From JAVZLH01 sp049700435 (GTDB lineage Archaea > Thermoproteota > Bathyarchaeia > Bathyarchaeales > Bathycorpusculaceae), in NCBI GenBank assembly GCA_049700435.1, contig JBNAVK010000012.1, positions 1 through 32,718 on the forward strand: a stretch of DNA of 32,718 nt, given 5' to 3'. Position numbers and translations under genes: made by a program. Below the pieces are notes generated by a model. It had not been told where the DNA came from. It searched no databases and saw only the letters and a program-made list of their open reading frames with translations. The first letter of the stretch is position 1; the number at the start of each line of letters is the position of its first letter. This document shows, piece after piece, positions 1 through 7,348 of the stretch.

Positions 1-543
1 GCAAAAAGGCTTATCAGCACAATTCCACTTAAAGAGCTTGTAAAGGCGTTGGACACGCCTAAAGACATCAGAAAAGCATCCAAAGAATTAGACTATAATC
101 AAGTTGCCATTATAGGTTTAGCCTTAAAGAAAAATGCTCCAAAGCAACACTGGATTTACGTGCCAGACAAAGACATTGCATTTCACAGATACGCCTGGAT
201 ATCTAACTACAGCCCAAAAAATTCTCCAAGCGGCGAATCCACAATAATAGCTGAAGTAACCCTGCCTCCAAACGCGAAAGCAAATATTAAAGAGTTAACC
301 AACAAAGTCGTGGCGGATTTAGAAAAGCTTAACGTACTTAAACAAGATGAAATACTCTTCACCAAAGCATGGTTACACGAATACGGATACCCAATTTATA
401 AAATAGGTCACAGAGAAAAACGTGAAGTTATCATGAAATGGCTAAAAGAACAAAACATCATATCAGTAGGTAGATGGGGAAACTGGCACTACTGGAACAT
501 GGACAAAACATACGAAGAAGTATTAAAAATGATGCCGAAATGA
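1..543 (+). CDS. C-terminal part of an FAD-dependent amine-oxidase/UDP-galactopyranose-mutase-like oxidoreductase (5' end outside the window)
   Basis: The reading frame is open from base 1 to a TGA at 541-543, so this is the last 180 residues of a larger protein. The visible start-like TTG at 49 is internal. It begins inside a typical FAD-oxidoreductase segment (ISTIPLKELVK, residues 5-15 of the fragment) and ends with a GRWGNWHYWNMDKTYEEVL stretch. That ending matches the conserved FAD-contacting C-terminus (GR-x-G-x-W/F-x-Y-x-NMD) of the protoporphyrinogen-oxidase-like and UDP-galactopyranose-mutase-like flavoproteins often found in glycan loci. The Rossmann FAD-binding N-terminus is not in the window. 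It is the only plus-strand gene before the rml operon, with which it converges. A role in sugar or lipid-carrier modification is inferred from context; the substrate cannot be told from this fragment. Confidence 0.72.
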   Translation, partial: AKRLISTIPLKELVKALDTPKDIRKASKELDYNQVAIIGLALKKNAPKQHWIYVPDKDIAFHRYAWISNYSPKNSPSGESTIIAEVTLPPNAKANIKELTNKVVADLEKLNVLKQDEILFTKAWLHEYGYPIYKIGHREKREVIMKWLKEQNIISVGRWGNWHYWNMDKTYEEVLKMMPK

Positions 544-565
544 GCTAAATGTTTCCCCTAGTGAG

Positions 566-1501
566 CTATTCTATGTTTTCAATTGCGGTTTTATATGTTT
601 GATAAATAACCTTCGCTGCCTCCTTTATTCCTTTCTTTTCCTCGCTTGAAAGCTTGTCATATAAAGAGGAACCAATAGATCGCCCGAGTTTTATGGGAAT
701 TCCGACGAAAACTGGTTCTGGTAATTCCTCAAATTTTGTGGGAGTTGCCACAGAGAGGATTTCCCCTGTATCTTTTATTATAGCCTCAACAATGTTTTTG
801 AAAGAAGCGGCTGGGCCATACTCCGTTCCTCCAATATTGTCCACTACAAACTTTGAAATTGTTTTCACATAGGATTCAATTTCCTCTTTGTGCAAGATTT
901 TACTATTTGACCTCGCATAAACTTCTGCTCGAACGCCGTTCACTTTTGTTGTTGACCAGAGGACGACTGCGGCTTCGCCGTGTTCCCCTCCAACCCACCC
1001 TTGCACTTTGGATACTGGCACTTTTAGATCAGACGCCAACTTAGAGCGAAATCTTATGGATTCAAGGTTCGTTCCAGTGCTTATTACAAAATCAGCTTTT
1101 GAGTATTTTTTGCATACCATGGCCATCGCGTCGACAGGATTCGTTATGACGATGTATTTTGCGCCCGGGTTTCTCGGAGAAACCGTTTCTGCTATGTATT
1201 TTACTATTTTTGCGTTTTGCACGGTCAAGTCTCGTCTGCTCATTTTGACCCCGGGTGTCCGAGGCTCTCCCGCAGATATTAAAATGATGTCCGCTCCCGC
1301 AACTTCTTCGTCTCTCTCGCATGCAAATATTTCAACATCCAACTCCAGACTTGCTGCAACATGCTTGAGTTCCTCCGCAAAGGCTTTGGCAAGCCCAGGC
1401 TTCGTGTCACAAACTGTTATCGTGTCTGCAAAACCCGCGCACATAAGGGTGTGAGCTGTAGGTCGACCAACACGCCCTGTTCCTATTTTGGCTATGTGCA
1501 A
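566..1501 (-). CDS. mdh: Malate dehydrogenase of the LDH/MDH superfamily, catalytic Asp replaced by Glu
   Basis: This 311-residue protein has the usual length for NAD-dependent malate dehydrogenase, which interconverts malate and oxaloacetate in the cytosol. The nucleotide site GTGRVG is at residues 7-12, and an Asp ends the second strand (D32), which favours NAD over NADP. The substrate loop reads GEPRTPG...SRRDL, with Arg81 at the position where lactate dehydrogenases carry Gln, so malate is favoured over lactate. Asn121, Arg150 and the proton-relay His174 (GGEHGE) are present. The Asp that normally pairs with this His is Glu147 (NLESIR). The start is TTG: an in-frame stop lies 18 bases upstream, and AGGGAG sits 9 nt before the TTG. 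It lies 15 nt downstream of rmlD, so it is probably the last gene of the nucleotide-sugar operon. Confidence 0.9.
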   Translation of the reverse strand: MHIAKIGTGRVGRPTAHTLMCAGFADTITVCDTKPGLAKAFAEELKHVAASLELDVEIFACERDEEVAGADIILISAGEPRTPGVKMSRRDLTVQNAKIVKYIAETVSPRNPGAKYIVITNPVDAMAMVCKKYSKADFVISTGTNLESIRFRSKLASDLKVPVSKVQGWVGGEHGEAAVVLWSTTKVNGVRAEVYARSNSKILHKEEIESYVKTISKFVVDNIGGTEYGPAASFKNIVEAIIKDTGEILSVATPTKFEELPEPVFVGIPIKLGRSIGSSLYDKLSSEEKKGIKEAAKVIYQTYKTAIENIE

Positions 1502-1516
1502 TTTAGCTGGCTCCCT

Positions 1517-2395
1517 TCATGGAGTTTTCTTTTGTTCCAAGCTTATGTGACCTTTTTCAGCTAGATAATCGCGGAGAGCTTCTCTCCAACTCCTAATTTT
1601 TATGCCGTAATTCTGAAGTTTTACGCTTTTTAGTGCTGAAAACCGCGGTCTTTTAGCCTTCATCGGTAGTTGGTCGGTTTTGATTGGTGTCAAGTCCGGG
1701 TTTAGGCCTGTGATTTTGAAAATTTCTTTTGCAAATTGAAACCATGTGCAGAAGCCTTGGTTTGTTACATGGTATATCCCGAAGGGAAGCTTTGCGGCCG
1801 TTATTTCTTTAATTGCAAAAGCCGCATCTTGTGTGTATGTGGGGCTCATCCACATGTTGTCTACAACGCTTATTGGCTCTTTCTTCTTGGCTTTCGATAT
1901 CATCGTTTCAATAAAGTTTCCTCCTTTACCACTGGCTCCAGCTACACCGAACAAACTTGCCACTCTGATAACGTAGTGCTTTGGATTTTGCTTAGTGTAG
2001 AGCTCGCCCGCAAGTTTTGAGATTCCATAAGTGTTAATTGGATTAGGCGTGTCCTCTTCTGTGTATGGCTCATTTTTAGAACCGTCAAAAACATAGTCTG
2101 TGCTTATAAACACTGTTACAGCCCCGACCTCTTTTGATACCATAGCTACGTTTCTAGCCCCAATTGCATTTACAGTAAACGCCTTCACCGGGTCGACTTC
2201 ACATTCATCGGTTCTATGGAATGCAGCAGTGTTTATCACGACGTCGGGGCGATTATCCTTTAGGATTTGGCAAGAATAATAGTCTGTTACCTCTATATCT
2301 TGGTGGGTTAACCCTATCGTTTCATGCTCTTTTGCTAGTGTTTTCATAAGGTCTGTGCCAAGTTGTCCCTTTGAACCTATGACAACTATTTTCAT
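1517..2395 (-). CDS. rmlD: dTDP-4-dehydrorhamnose reductase
   Basis: RmlD performs the last step of dTDP-L-rhamnose synthesis, the NAD(P)H-dependent reduction of dTDP-4-keto-L-rhamnose. The 292-residue protein has the normal family length. The nucleotide site GSKGQLG is at residues 7-13. The segment INTAAF at 54-59 precedes the substrate region, the STDYVFDG signature at 98-105 supplies the catalytic Thr99, and Tyr123-x-x-x-Lys127 (YGISK) is the SDR pair. The start ATG overlaps the end of the upstream SDR gene by 4 nt, so the two are probably translationally coupled. It belongs to the minus-strand operon rmlA, rmlC-like, SDR, rmlD, mdh. The assignment is secure at family level; the sugar could be a close 6-deoxyhexose relative of rhamnose. 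Confidence 0.92.
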   Translation of the reverse strand: MKIVVIGSKGQLGTDLMKTLAKEHETIGLTHQDIEVTDYYSCQILKDNRPDVVINTAAFHRTDECEVDPVKAFTVNAIGARNVAMVSKEVGAVTVFISTDYVFDGSKNEPYTEEDTPNPINTYGISKLAGELYTKQNPKHYVIRVASLFGVAGASGKGGNFIETMISKAKKKEPISVVDNMWMSPTYTQDAAFAIKEITAAKLPFGIYHVTNQGFCTWFQFAKEIFKITGLNPDLTPIKTDQLPMKAKRPRFSALKSVKLQNYGIKIRSWREALRDYLAEKGHISLEQKKTP

Positions 2396-3408
2396 AAGAT
2401 TGCTCCTTTAATCTCGACGTCTTTAATAAAAGCGTGCATTTCGAGCAAGTGTTTATACCATTTGACCGTTATTGTTCTAGGGTCATCCGCATTTAATCTT
2501 CCATCTTTCAAAGCGTCGAAAACTTCTTTTGCCCCATGCTTAGGCGTGTACCGCGGCTTAAAGTTTAATGTTTCTTTTATTTTGGTGAAGTTCACCCTAT
2601 AACTTCTTGCGTCAGGTGAACCATACCACTCGTAGTTAAATGGCAAGTTGATGGATTCCGCAACTAGTTTCGCTAGGTCAAATATTTGCATGTTTTGTTC
2701 ATTGCCTCCTACATTAAAAATTTGGCCATTGACAATGTCGCTGTCTGCCTCCAAGACTGTAATAAAGGCATTTGCCGTATCTTTCACGTGTACGAATGGG
2801 CGCCATTGTTTTCCATCCCTCATTATCGGTATTTTTCCGTTCTTGAAAAAGCCAAGAACCATCCCGTTTATCGCCAAATCAAACCTCATTCTCGGAGAGA
2901 AACCGTAAACCGTTGCCTGTCTTAAAGCTGTCACGGTAAAAGTTTTGCTTGATAATGGTATTATTTCTTTTTCTGCAAGAACATTCGCTTTTGCATATGT
3001 TGTTAGGGGGTTTAGATTGGATTCCTCTGTTAGAATGCCTTCTTGGAAACCGTAAACGCTGCAAGTGCTTGCTAGAATGTATCTTTTAACCCCGTGCTTT
3101 TTGGAGAGTTTGGCCACTCTTACTCTTCCCTTGTAGTTTATTTCAAGTGTCTTTTGAGGGTCTAGTTCTCCGCTTGGGTCATTTGAAAGAGAAGCTAAAT
3201 CAAAAACTGCGTCTACCCCTTCCAGTATCTTAGGGTTAAACCACCTAACATCATCCTTAATCAATGTTATTTTATCCACGATGTCTTTAATCGGGTCTAC
3301 CCCAAAAAAGAGCCTATCCAAGCATGTTACTTCATAGCCCCTTTCTAAGAGAAGTCTTGAAAGGATTGAACCAATATAGCCTGCTCCGCCAGTTACCAAA
3401 ACCTTCAC
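2392..3408 (-). CDS. NAD-dependent nucleotide-sugar epimerase/dehydratase (extended SDR) with YxxxN in place of YxxxK
   Basis: This is a 338-residue extended short-chain dehydrogenase that probably acts on an NDP-sugar. The NAD site GGAGYIG is at residues 7-13, and the FDLASLSNDPSG block (69-80) and STCSVYG (114-120) are typical of sugar epimerases and dehydratases. The catalytic Tyr138 is present, but the residue four positions on, normally Lys, is Asn142 (YAKAN). This was checked in the DNA at 2983-2997. The RmlB hallmark TDE before VYG is missing, so it is unlikely to be the 4,6-dehydratase that would complete the rhamnose pathway. It sits between the rmlC-like gene (11 nt gap) and rmlD (4 nt overlap) in the operon. 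It may make a second sugar or a branch product. The exact reaction is not determinable here. Confidence 0.85.
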   Translation of the reverse strand: MKVLVTGGAGYIGSILSRLLLERGYEVTCLDRLFFGVDPIKDIVDKITLIKDDVRWFNPKILEGVDAVFDLASLSNDPSGELDPQKTLEINYKGRVRVAKLSKKHGVKRYILASTCSVYGFQEGILTEESNLNPLTTYAKANVLAEKEIIPLSSKTFTVTALRQATVYGFSPRMRFDLAINGMVLGFFKNGKIPIMRDGKQWRPFVHVKDTANAFITVLEADSDIVNGQIFNVGGNEQNMQIFDLAKLVAESINLPFNYEWYGSPDARSYRVNFTKIKETLNFKPRYTPKHGAKEVFDALKDGRLNADDPRTITVKWYKHLLEMHAFIKDVEIKGAIL

Positions 3409-3419
3409 GTTATTTCCTC

Positions 3420-3935
3420 CTATTTATGTGGTGGCTGGAACCAATCCCATGGTTTGCCAACCCTTGGGTCGTCATTTTTACCGTTTATTTCCGTTGGTAT
3501 TATTTTTGGGTCATTCCATGGTCTTCGGATTTCATCAGGGCTTTTGTAGTCATAGAGCCTCGTGACGAAATAGATGGTTAGTGATGGTGTGTTGCTTACT
3601 GTTTTGGTTCCGTGAAGGTATTTTCCTGGTATGCGGACTATTGAGGGTTTTTTGCCGCTGGCTATGATTTCAACCATTTTTCCAGTTTCCTCTTCATAGG
3701 CACAGATTTTCATGGCGCCTTTTAAGACAATGAAATAATCCACTTGGCCTCTTTCATGTTTGTGCCATGCTCGAACAACGTTTGGATAACTATAGCTTAT
3801 GTTTGCCTGCGCTATCCATTCTTCTTCGAGGAGTTCTTTCCAGTCTTGTCTTAGGGCTTCTGCGAAAAAACCTCTTTCGTCTGGTATTATGTTTATTTCT
3901 TGAACTTTTACTCCTTTTAAGGGGTATTCCTTCAT
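3420..3935 (-). CDS. rmlC: dTDP-4-dehydrorhamnose 3,5-epimerase family protein (cupin)
   Basis: The 171-residue cupin matches the RmlC fold, which epimerises C3 and C5 of dTDP-4-keto-6-deoxyglucose. The DERGFFAE segment (19-26) is the usual N-terminal motif. RAWHKH at 55-60 holds the catalytic Arg/His block, followed by a VDYFIVLKG strand. The C-terminal Y-x-Y-x-SPDE...WNDP pattern at 128-142 is the family's product-binding end, normally Y-x-P-x-x-E-x-G-x-x-WNDP. The block after the His differs from the usual RGLHYQ, so a related sugar 3- or 3,5-epimerase specificity is possible. The ATG overlaps the rmlA stop as ATGA, and a GAGGTGG ribosome site lies just upstream, so coupled translation with rmlA is likely. 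Confidence 0.8.
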   Translation of the reverse strand: MKEYPLKGVKVQEINIIPDERGFFAEALRQDWKELLEEEWIAQANISYSYPNVVRAWHKHERGQVDYFIVLKGAMKICAYEEETGKMVEIIASGKKPSIVRIPGKYLHGTKTVSNTPSLTIYFVTRLYDYKSPDEIRRPWNDPKIIPTEINGKNDDPRVGKPWDWFQPPHK

Positions 3936-4990
3936 ATTTCCACCTCTGAGTAGTCACCTATGTTGAGTTTTAAAGTTTTATGTCTCTGGTTTCTAATGAT
4001 TTTCGCGTTTCTTCCTATCAAACTTTCTTCCAGTCTTTCAACGTTTTTTATAACAGTGTTTTCCATGATTACGCTGTATTCTATTGAACTTTCCACAATT
4101 TGCGTGTTATTTCCAACGCTTGTGTAGGGTCCTATGAAGGAGTCTTGGATTACGCAGTTTTCGCCTATTATGGCTGGTCCTCTTACGGTGCTGTTTATTA
4201 TCTTCGCGCCCTCTTGAATTGCGACTCTTCCTTCAACTTTGCTTTCTTCTATTTCTCCTTTTATTTCTTGTTTTACGTATTCGTCTAGGATTTTAGCGTT
4301 AGCGAAAAGTATGTCATCCTTTTTGCCTGTGTCAAGCCACCATGTGTCAAGCCTTTCAGCTTTAACCTTGCAGCCTTGCTTTATCATCTCTTGCAGGGCA
4401 TCTGTTATTTCTAGTTCTCCTCGCCATGAAGGTTTTATGTTTTCTATGGCTTTGTGAATTTTATTCGAGAATATGTAGACGCCCACTATAGCAAGGTTGC
4501 TTGGAGGGATTTTCGGTTTTTCAACAAGTTTAACAACGTTGTTTTTCTCATCTAATACCGCTATTCCGAACCTTGTTGGGTCTTCAACTTCCTTCAGCAG
4601 TATTAAGGCATCTAGGTTTTCATTTTCGAAACTTTTTATGAGCGTGTTGAAACCCTTTCCAATTAAGTTGTCTCCCAGACACATTATGAAGTCATCTCTG
4701 CCAAGAAAGTTTTGTGCAGTTTTCACAGCGTGAGCCAGCCCCAGCGGTTCTTGGGGTATGTAGGTAACATTAATGTTCCATGAAGAACCGTCTTTGACGT
4801 AATTTTTAACGTCTTGCCCTGTCTCTGGAGCTATTATTATGCCAACATCTTTTATGCCTGTTTTGGCTACGTGATCCAAGACGTAACCTAAAATGGGCTT
4901 ATTTGCAACCGGAATTAACTGTTTCGCAGTGGTTAGGGTTAATGGTCTAAGTCTTGTTCCCTTGCCACCGCTTAAAACCAAGGCTTTCAT
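3932..4990 (-). CDS. rmlA: Glucose-1-phosphate thymidylyltransferase, long archaeal form with C-terminal beta-helix
   Basis: RmlA makes dTDP-glucose from dTTP and glucose-1-phosphate, the entry to dTDP-rhamnose. The nucleotidyltransferase signature GGKGTRLRPLT is at residues 8-18, followed by QLIPVANKPI, the metal/nucleotide GDNL near 106 and LVEKPK near 155. At 352 residues it is the long form. Residues about 245-340 carry hexapeptide-like repeats (INSTVRGPAIIGENC and similar) that form a left-handed beta-helix, as in StrD/RffH-like long enzymes. It is the first gene of the minus-strand nucleotide-sugar operon. There is no ribosome site before its ATG. A TATA-like TTATAATA lies about 25-30 nt upstream, which fits a leaderless transcript. 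Confidence 0.92.
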   Translation of the reverse strand: MKALVLSGGKGTRLRPLTLTTAKQLIPVANKPILGYVLDHVAKTGIKDVGIIIAPETGQDVKNYVKDGSSWNINVTYIPQEPLGLAHAVKTAQNFLGRDDFIMCLGDNLIGKGFNTLIKSFENENLDALILLKEVEDPTRFGIAVLDEKNNVVKLVEKPKIPPSNLAIVGVYIFSNKIHKAIENIKPSWRGELEITDALQEMIKQGCKVKAERLDTWWLDTGKKDDILFANAKILDEYVKQEIKGEIEESKVEGRVAIQEGAKIINSTVRGPAIIGENCVIQDSFIGPYTSVGNNTQIVESSIEYSVIMENTVIKNVERLEESLIGRNAKIIRNQRHKTLKLNIGDYSEVEI

Positions 4991-5014
4991 AGCTAATTTA
5001 GCAGTTAACGCAAT

Positions 5015-5022
5015 TATTATAA
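5015..5022 (-). promoter_or_regulatory. TATA box for the rml operon, probably giving a leaderless rmlA mRNA
   Basis: On the minus strand TTATAATA lies with its centre about 28 nt before the rmlA ATG at 4990, and no Shine-Dalgarno motif intervenes. Archaeal TATA boxes sit about 25 nt before the start of transcription, so the transcript probably begins at or next to the ATG. Confidence 0.5.
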
Positions 5023-5068
5023 CTTTCTTCAGCTACAGCCCTAAGGTTTCAAAAGAAATACTCAATAA

Positions 5069-6199
5069 TTAGCGAAGATTTAGTTTACCAATATGTTTGG
5101 TAAGAATTTCTGCACTCGCTACGTATGAAAGTCCGGAAAACCACGATCCATATTTTATGTAAGTTTTTAGGATTTGCGAATACAATTTCAAGATCGGGAC
5201 TTTAATTACAGGATATGTTTTCGCCATGCAATCTATTTTTTTAAGCCAATTTTTTAGCATAAAACCTAAAAATATTCCGTCAATAAACTGTCTCAATATA
5301 AGTTTGTCACGTCTTATATATGCTGCTGCAATATAGAGGGAGAATTTTTCTAAGAGTTTCAGAAGTGGGAACCTATCATAAGCCATTATCACTGCAATCA
5401 TGTTCCTCCACGGGAAGTACACTATTATATGAGCGTATCTTTTTGTTGTGACTGAACCAAAGTGCCGGCCAGCTACTATTGGCACATAGGCAATCTTTGA
5501 ACCAGCACACCATAGTCTAAGTCCTAATTCTAAGTCGTCGGCATACATGAAAAAGGGAGAATAAAAGAGACCACCGCACTTGAGCAAGGAGTCAACTCTG
5601 TAAACCGCGTAGGCACAGCTAATGTAACTGACAAACGTTTTCTTTGAGGCTTTGAAGTCACGCCCATAAACGTATGTGTACCAAAAATTTGTTACAAAAA
5701 TTCCTGCCGAATCAACTTTTGCACCATCCCAGTTTAAAATTAAGCCTTGAACTCCTCCTACGTCGCCATTATCCTCTAAAAAATCGACAAGTTTTCTTAA
5801 AGAACTGGGTTCAGGTAAAAGGTCATTATTTACTAAGGCAACGTACTTGGCTTCCTTGTTTCTTCTTGTAAACGCTATGTTATTGGCAACGGTGAAACCA
5901 TAATTCTTAGGTAGTTTTAAAAACTTAACAGTTATATCCTTAGGTGCAAATTTTTTCACTATGTTTTTAATAAATTCGAAGCTTCCATCATTAGAACCAT
6001 TGTCAACAAAAATTATCTCCAATGGTCTATAATCCAAATTGAGTATACCTTTTATTGATTCTAGAACAATTGTCTTAGTCGCTAGCGAATTGTAATTTAC
6101 AGTGATTAAAGTCACCAACGGTCTACCGACCTTGTCATCTTTAGATTTCTCTATATCCATCACTAAATTGCATCGAGACAATAAGTCACACGCCAGCAC
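5069..6199 (-). CDS. GT2 glycosyltransferase, rhamnosyltransferase (WbbL)-like
   Basis: This is a cytoplasmic, membrane-associated family 2 glycosyltransferase that transfers a sugar from an NDP donor to a growing glycan. From the GTG start, LVTLITVNYNS is at residues 28-38, FVDNGSNDGS at 64-73, the metal-binding NND at 124-126 and the acceptor-side DDLELGLR at 221-228. This order is typical of the COG1216/WbbL rhamnosyltransferase group and suits the adjacent rml operon. A hydrophobic, basic C-terminal third may bind the membrane. Start choice is uncertain. The GTG at 6199 is about 25 nt downstream of ATTAAATT (6221-6228, minus strand), which fits a leaderless start. An ATG at 6160 would give 363 residues beginning just before the domain. 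Neither has a ribosome site. Confidence 0.85.
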   Translation of the reverse strand: MLACDLLSRCNLVMDIEKSKDDKVGRPLVTLITVNYNSLATKTIVLESIKGILNLDYRPLEIIFVDNGSNDGSFEFIKNIVKKFAPKDITVKFLKLPKNYGFTVANNIAFTRRNKEAKYVALVNNDLLPEPSSLRKLVDFLEDNGDVGGVQGLILNWDGAKVDSAGIFVTNFWYTYVYGRDFKASKKTFVSYISCAYAVYRVDSLLKCGGLFYSPFFMYADDLELGLRLWCAGSKIAYVPIVAGRHFGSVTTKRYAHIIVYFPWRNMIAVIMAYDRFPLLKLLEKFSLYIAAAYIRRDKLILRQFIDGIFLGFMLKNWLKKIDCMAKTYPVIKVPILKLYSQILKTYIKYGSWFSGLSYVASAEILTKHIGKLNLR

Positions 6200-6273
6200 A
6201 TATGTACATGATACTGCAACAATTTAATTCCTTTCAGACCAAAAGAACTTTACGGAACTGCGGTGCCGAACAG

Positions 6274-6281
6274 TTATAAAT
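6274..6281 (+). promoter_or_regulatory. TATA box for the plus-strand glycosyltransferase genes
   Basis: TTATAAAT on the plus strand predicts transcription from about 6303-6306. This would leave a short leader containing GGTGAG (6314-6319) before the TTG at 6332. It lies in the 132-nt divergent spacer between two glycosyltransferase genes. Confidence 0.5.
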
Positions 6282-6331
6282 CAGTCAAACTCAGTAACAT
6301 GTAATGTGCGTAGGGTGAGCGGGAAAACGTC

Positions 6332-7228
6332 TTGGTGGGGCCTTCGACAAACTTTCTGGTGGATGCATTGAAGGGTTTAGTTAAGGAGAGATTGTTCAAA
6401 AGAATGCTGCACAATCTAAAAGTTGATCAACTAATTGAGAGCGAGAGTGATAGCCGAAAAGCGTTTTGCATTGTTCATTGGAACGCTCCGCATTTTCTCC
6501 TCCTCAATGTTAAGAGAATTGAGCTTCTGCATCCGGAAGCAAAAATATACGTTTTTGACAATGCATCCTCTGACGAAAATCTTAAGGCAATTTTAGAAGG
6601 GTTAAAGAACTATGAGAACATCACGCTCTTTGCTAATAAGCGCGATTATTCCAACACTTGGGCGTGCCACATAATTGGTTTACAGTTTCTTCTTAATTAC
6701 GCAGCCCAAAATTTGGACTCAACTGTAACGTTTTTGGATCAAGATTGCGTTCTTGTTAGACGCGTTGACGATTTGATGAGCCAGCTTAATGGTAGAGATG
6801 TTCTCTTGATAGGTGTAAGAGATTATGTAGAGGTTCCTAAAGATTATGGACCATTAAAGAAGGGAAATTTAAGGAAATTCCCCGATGCTGTTCACGGCTC
6901 ATTTATGATGATGCAACCACTTGTTATTCACGAACTTTTCGGCCCCCAATCTCTCATGAATGGTAAATCTTTTGAGCCTTACCATGGAATTTCGCGGAAG
7001 GTGTCTGGCAAGATATTGTTTCTTGAAACGCAAATGCACAATGAGATTCCTTTATTAACACGGTACATCTTTGGAGGGAAAACGTATGCTTGGCATTCAT
7101 GGTATAGTTCCAGAATAACTAGAATGAAAGACACGGAGCTCGTTGACGGTTTACCTGTCTCGTGGCTTAAAGATTGCCTTAAAAAGGCCTATGACTTTAT
7201 GGAAAAACTGCCACTGGAACGTGAATAA
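6332..7228 (+). CDS. Predicted GT-A fold glycosyltransferase, divergent GT2-like
   Basis: The 298-residue protein has a GT2-like core starting at residue 44: AFCIVHWNAP, then YVFDNASSDENL (73-84), a hydrophobic strand and FLDQDCVL (134-141). DQD at 136-138 takes the place of the metal-binding DXD. The first strand reads CIVHWN instead of the usual V-S-V-I-I-P-x-YN, and there is a 40-residue N-terminal extension before the domain, so it is a divergent member. A later GSFMMMQP segment and a HSWYSSR segment near the C-terminus could line the acceptor pocket. The start is TTG, with GTG as the next codon. An in-frame TGA lies 15 nt upstream, and GGTGAG sits 12 nt before the TTG. It is the first of three plus-strand glycosyltransferase genes. 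Substrate unknown. Confidence 0.7.
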   Translation: MVGPSTNFLVDALKGLVKERLFKRMLHNLKVDQLIESESDSRKAFCIVHWNAPHFLLLNVKRIELLHPEAKIYVFDNASSDENLKAILEGLKNYENITLFANKRDYSNTWACHIIGLQFLLNYAAQNLDSTVTFLDQDCVLVRRVDDLMSQLNGRDVLLIGVRDYVEVPKDYGPLKKGNLRKFPDAVHGSFMMMQPLVIHELFGPQSLMNGKSFEPYHGISRKVSGKILFLETQMHNEIPLLTRYIFGGKTYAWHSWYSSRITRMKDTELVDGLPVSWLKDCLKKAYDFMEKLPLERE

Positions 7229-7348
7229 CAGTGTTTCACACTTAAGCTTAATATTGCTACTACGTGAAGCGTTCAATAAAATAGTTTAAGAACGCCAATG
7301 CAGTAAATACATACAAAAATGCAGGTTCACATATGGGAGGGCTTTATT

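Noticed and set aside
1008..1454. Long plus-strand frame opposite the malate dehydrogenase gene
   Set aside because: It is the complement of a well-supported enzyme gene; its composition is explained by the mdh codons and it has no recognisable domain or start signal.
566..1501. Lactate dehydrogenase
   Set aside because: Arg81 occupies the position where lactate enzymes have Gln, so malate is the better assignment.
2392..3408. RmlB (dTDP-glucose 4,6-dehydratase)
   Set aside because: The TDE motif before VYG and the Lys of YxxxK are both absent.
7230..7242. AGTGT-TTC-ACACT hairpin after the first plus-strand glycosyltransferase
   Set aside because: Only a 5-bp stem with no T-run follows the stop; too weak to call a terminator.
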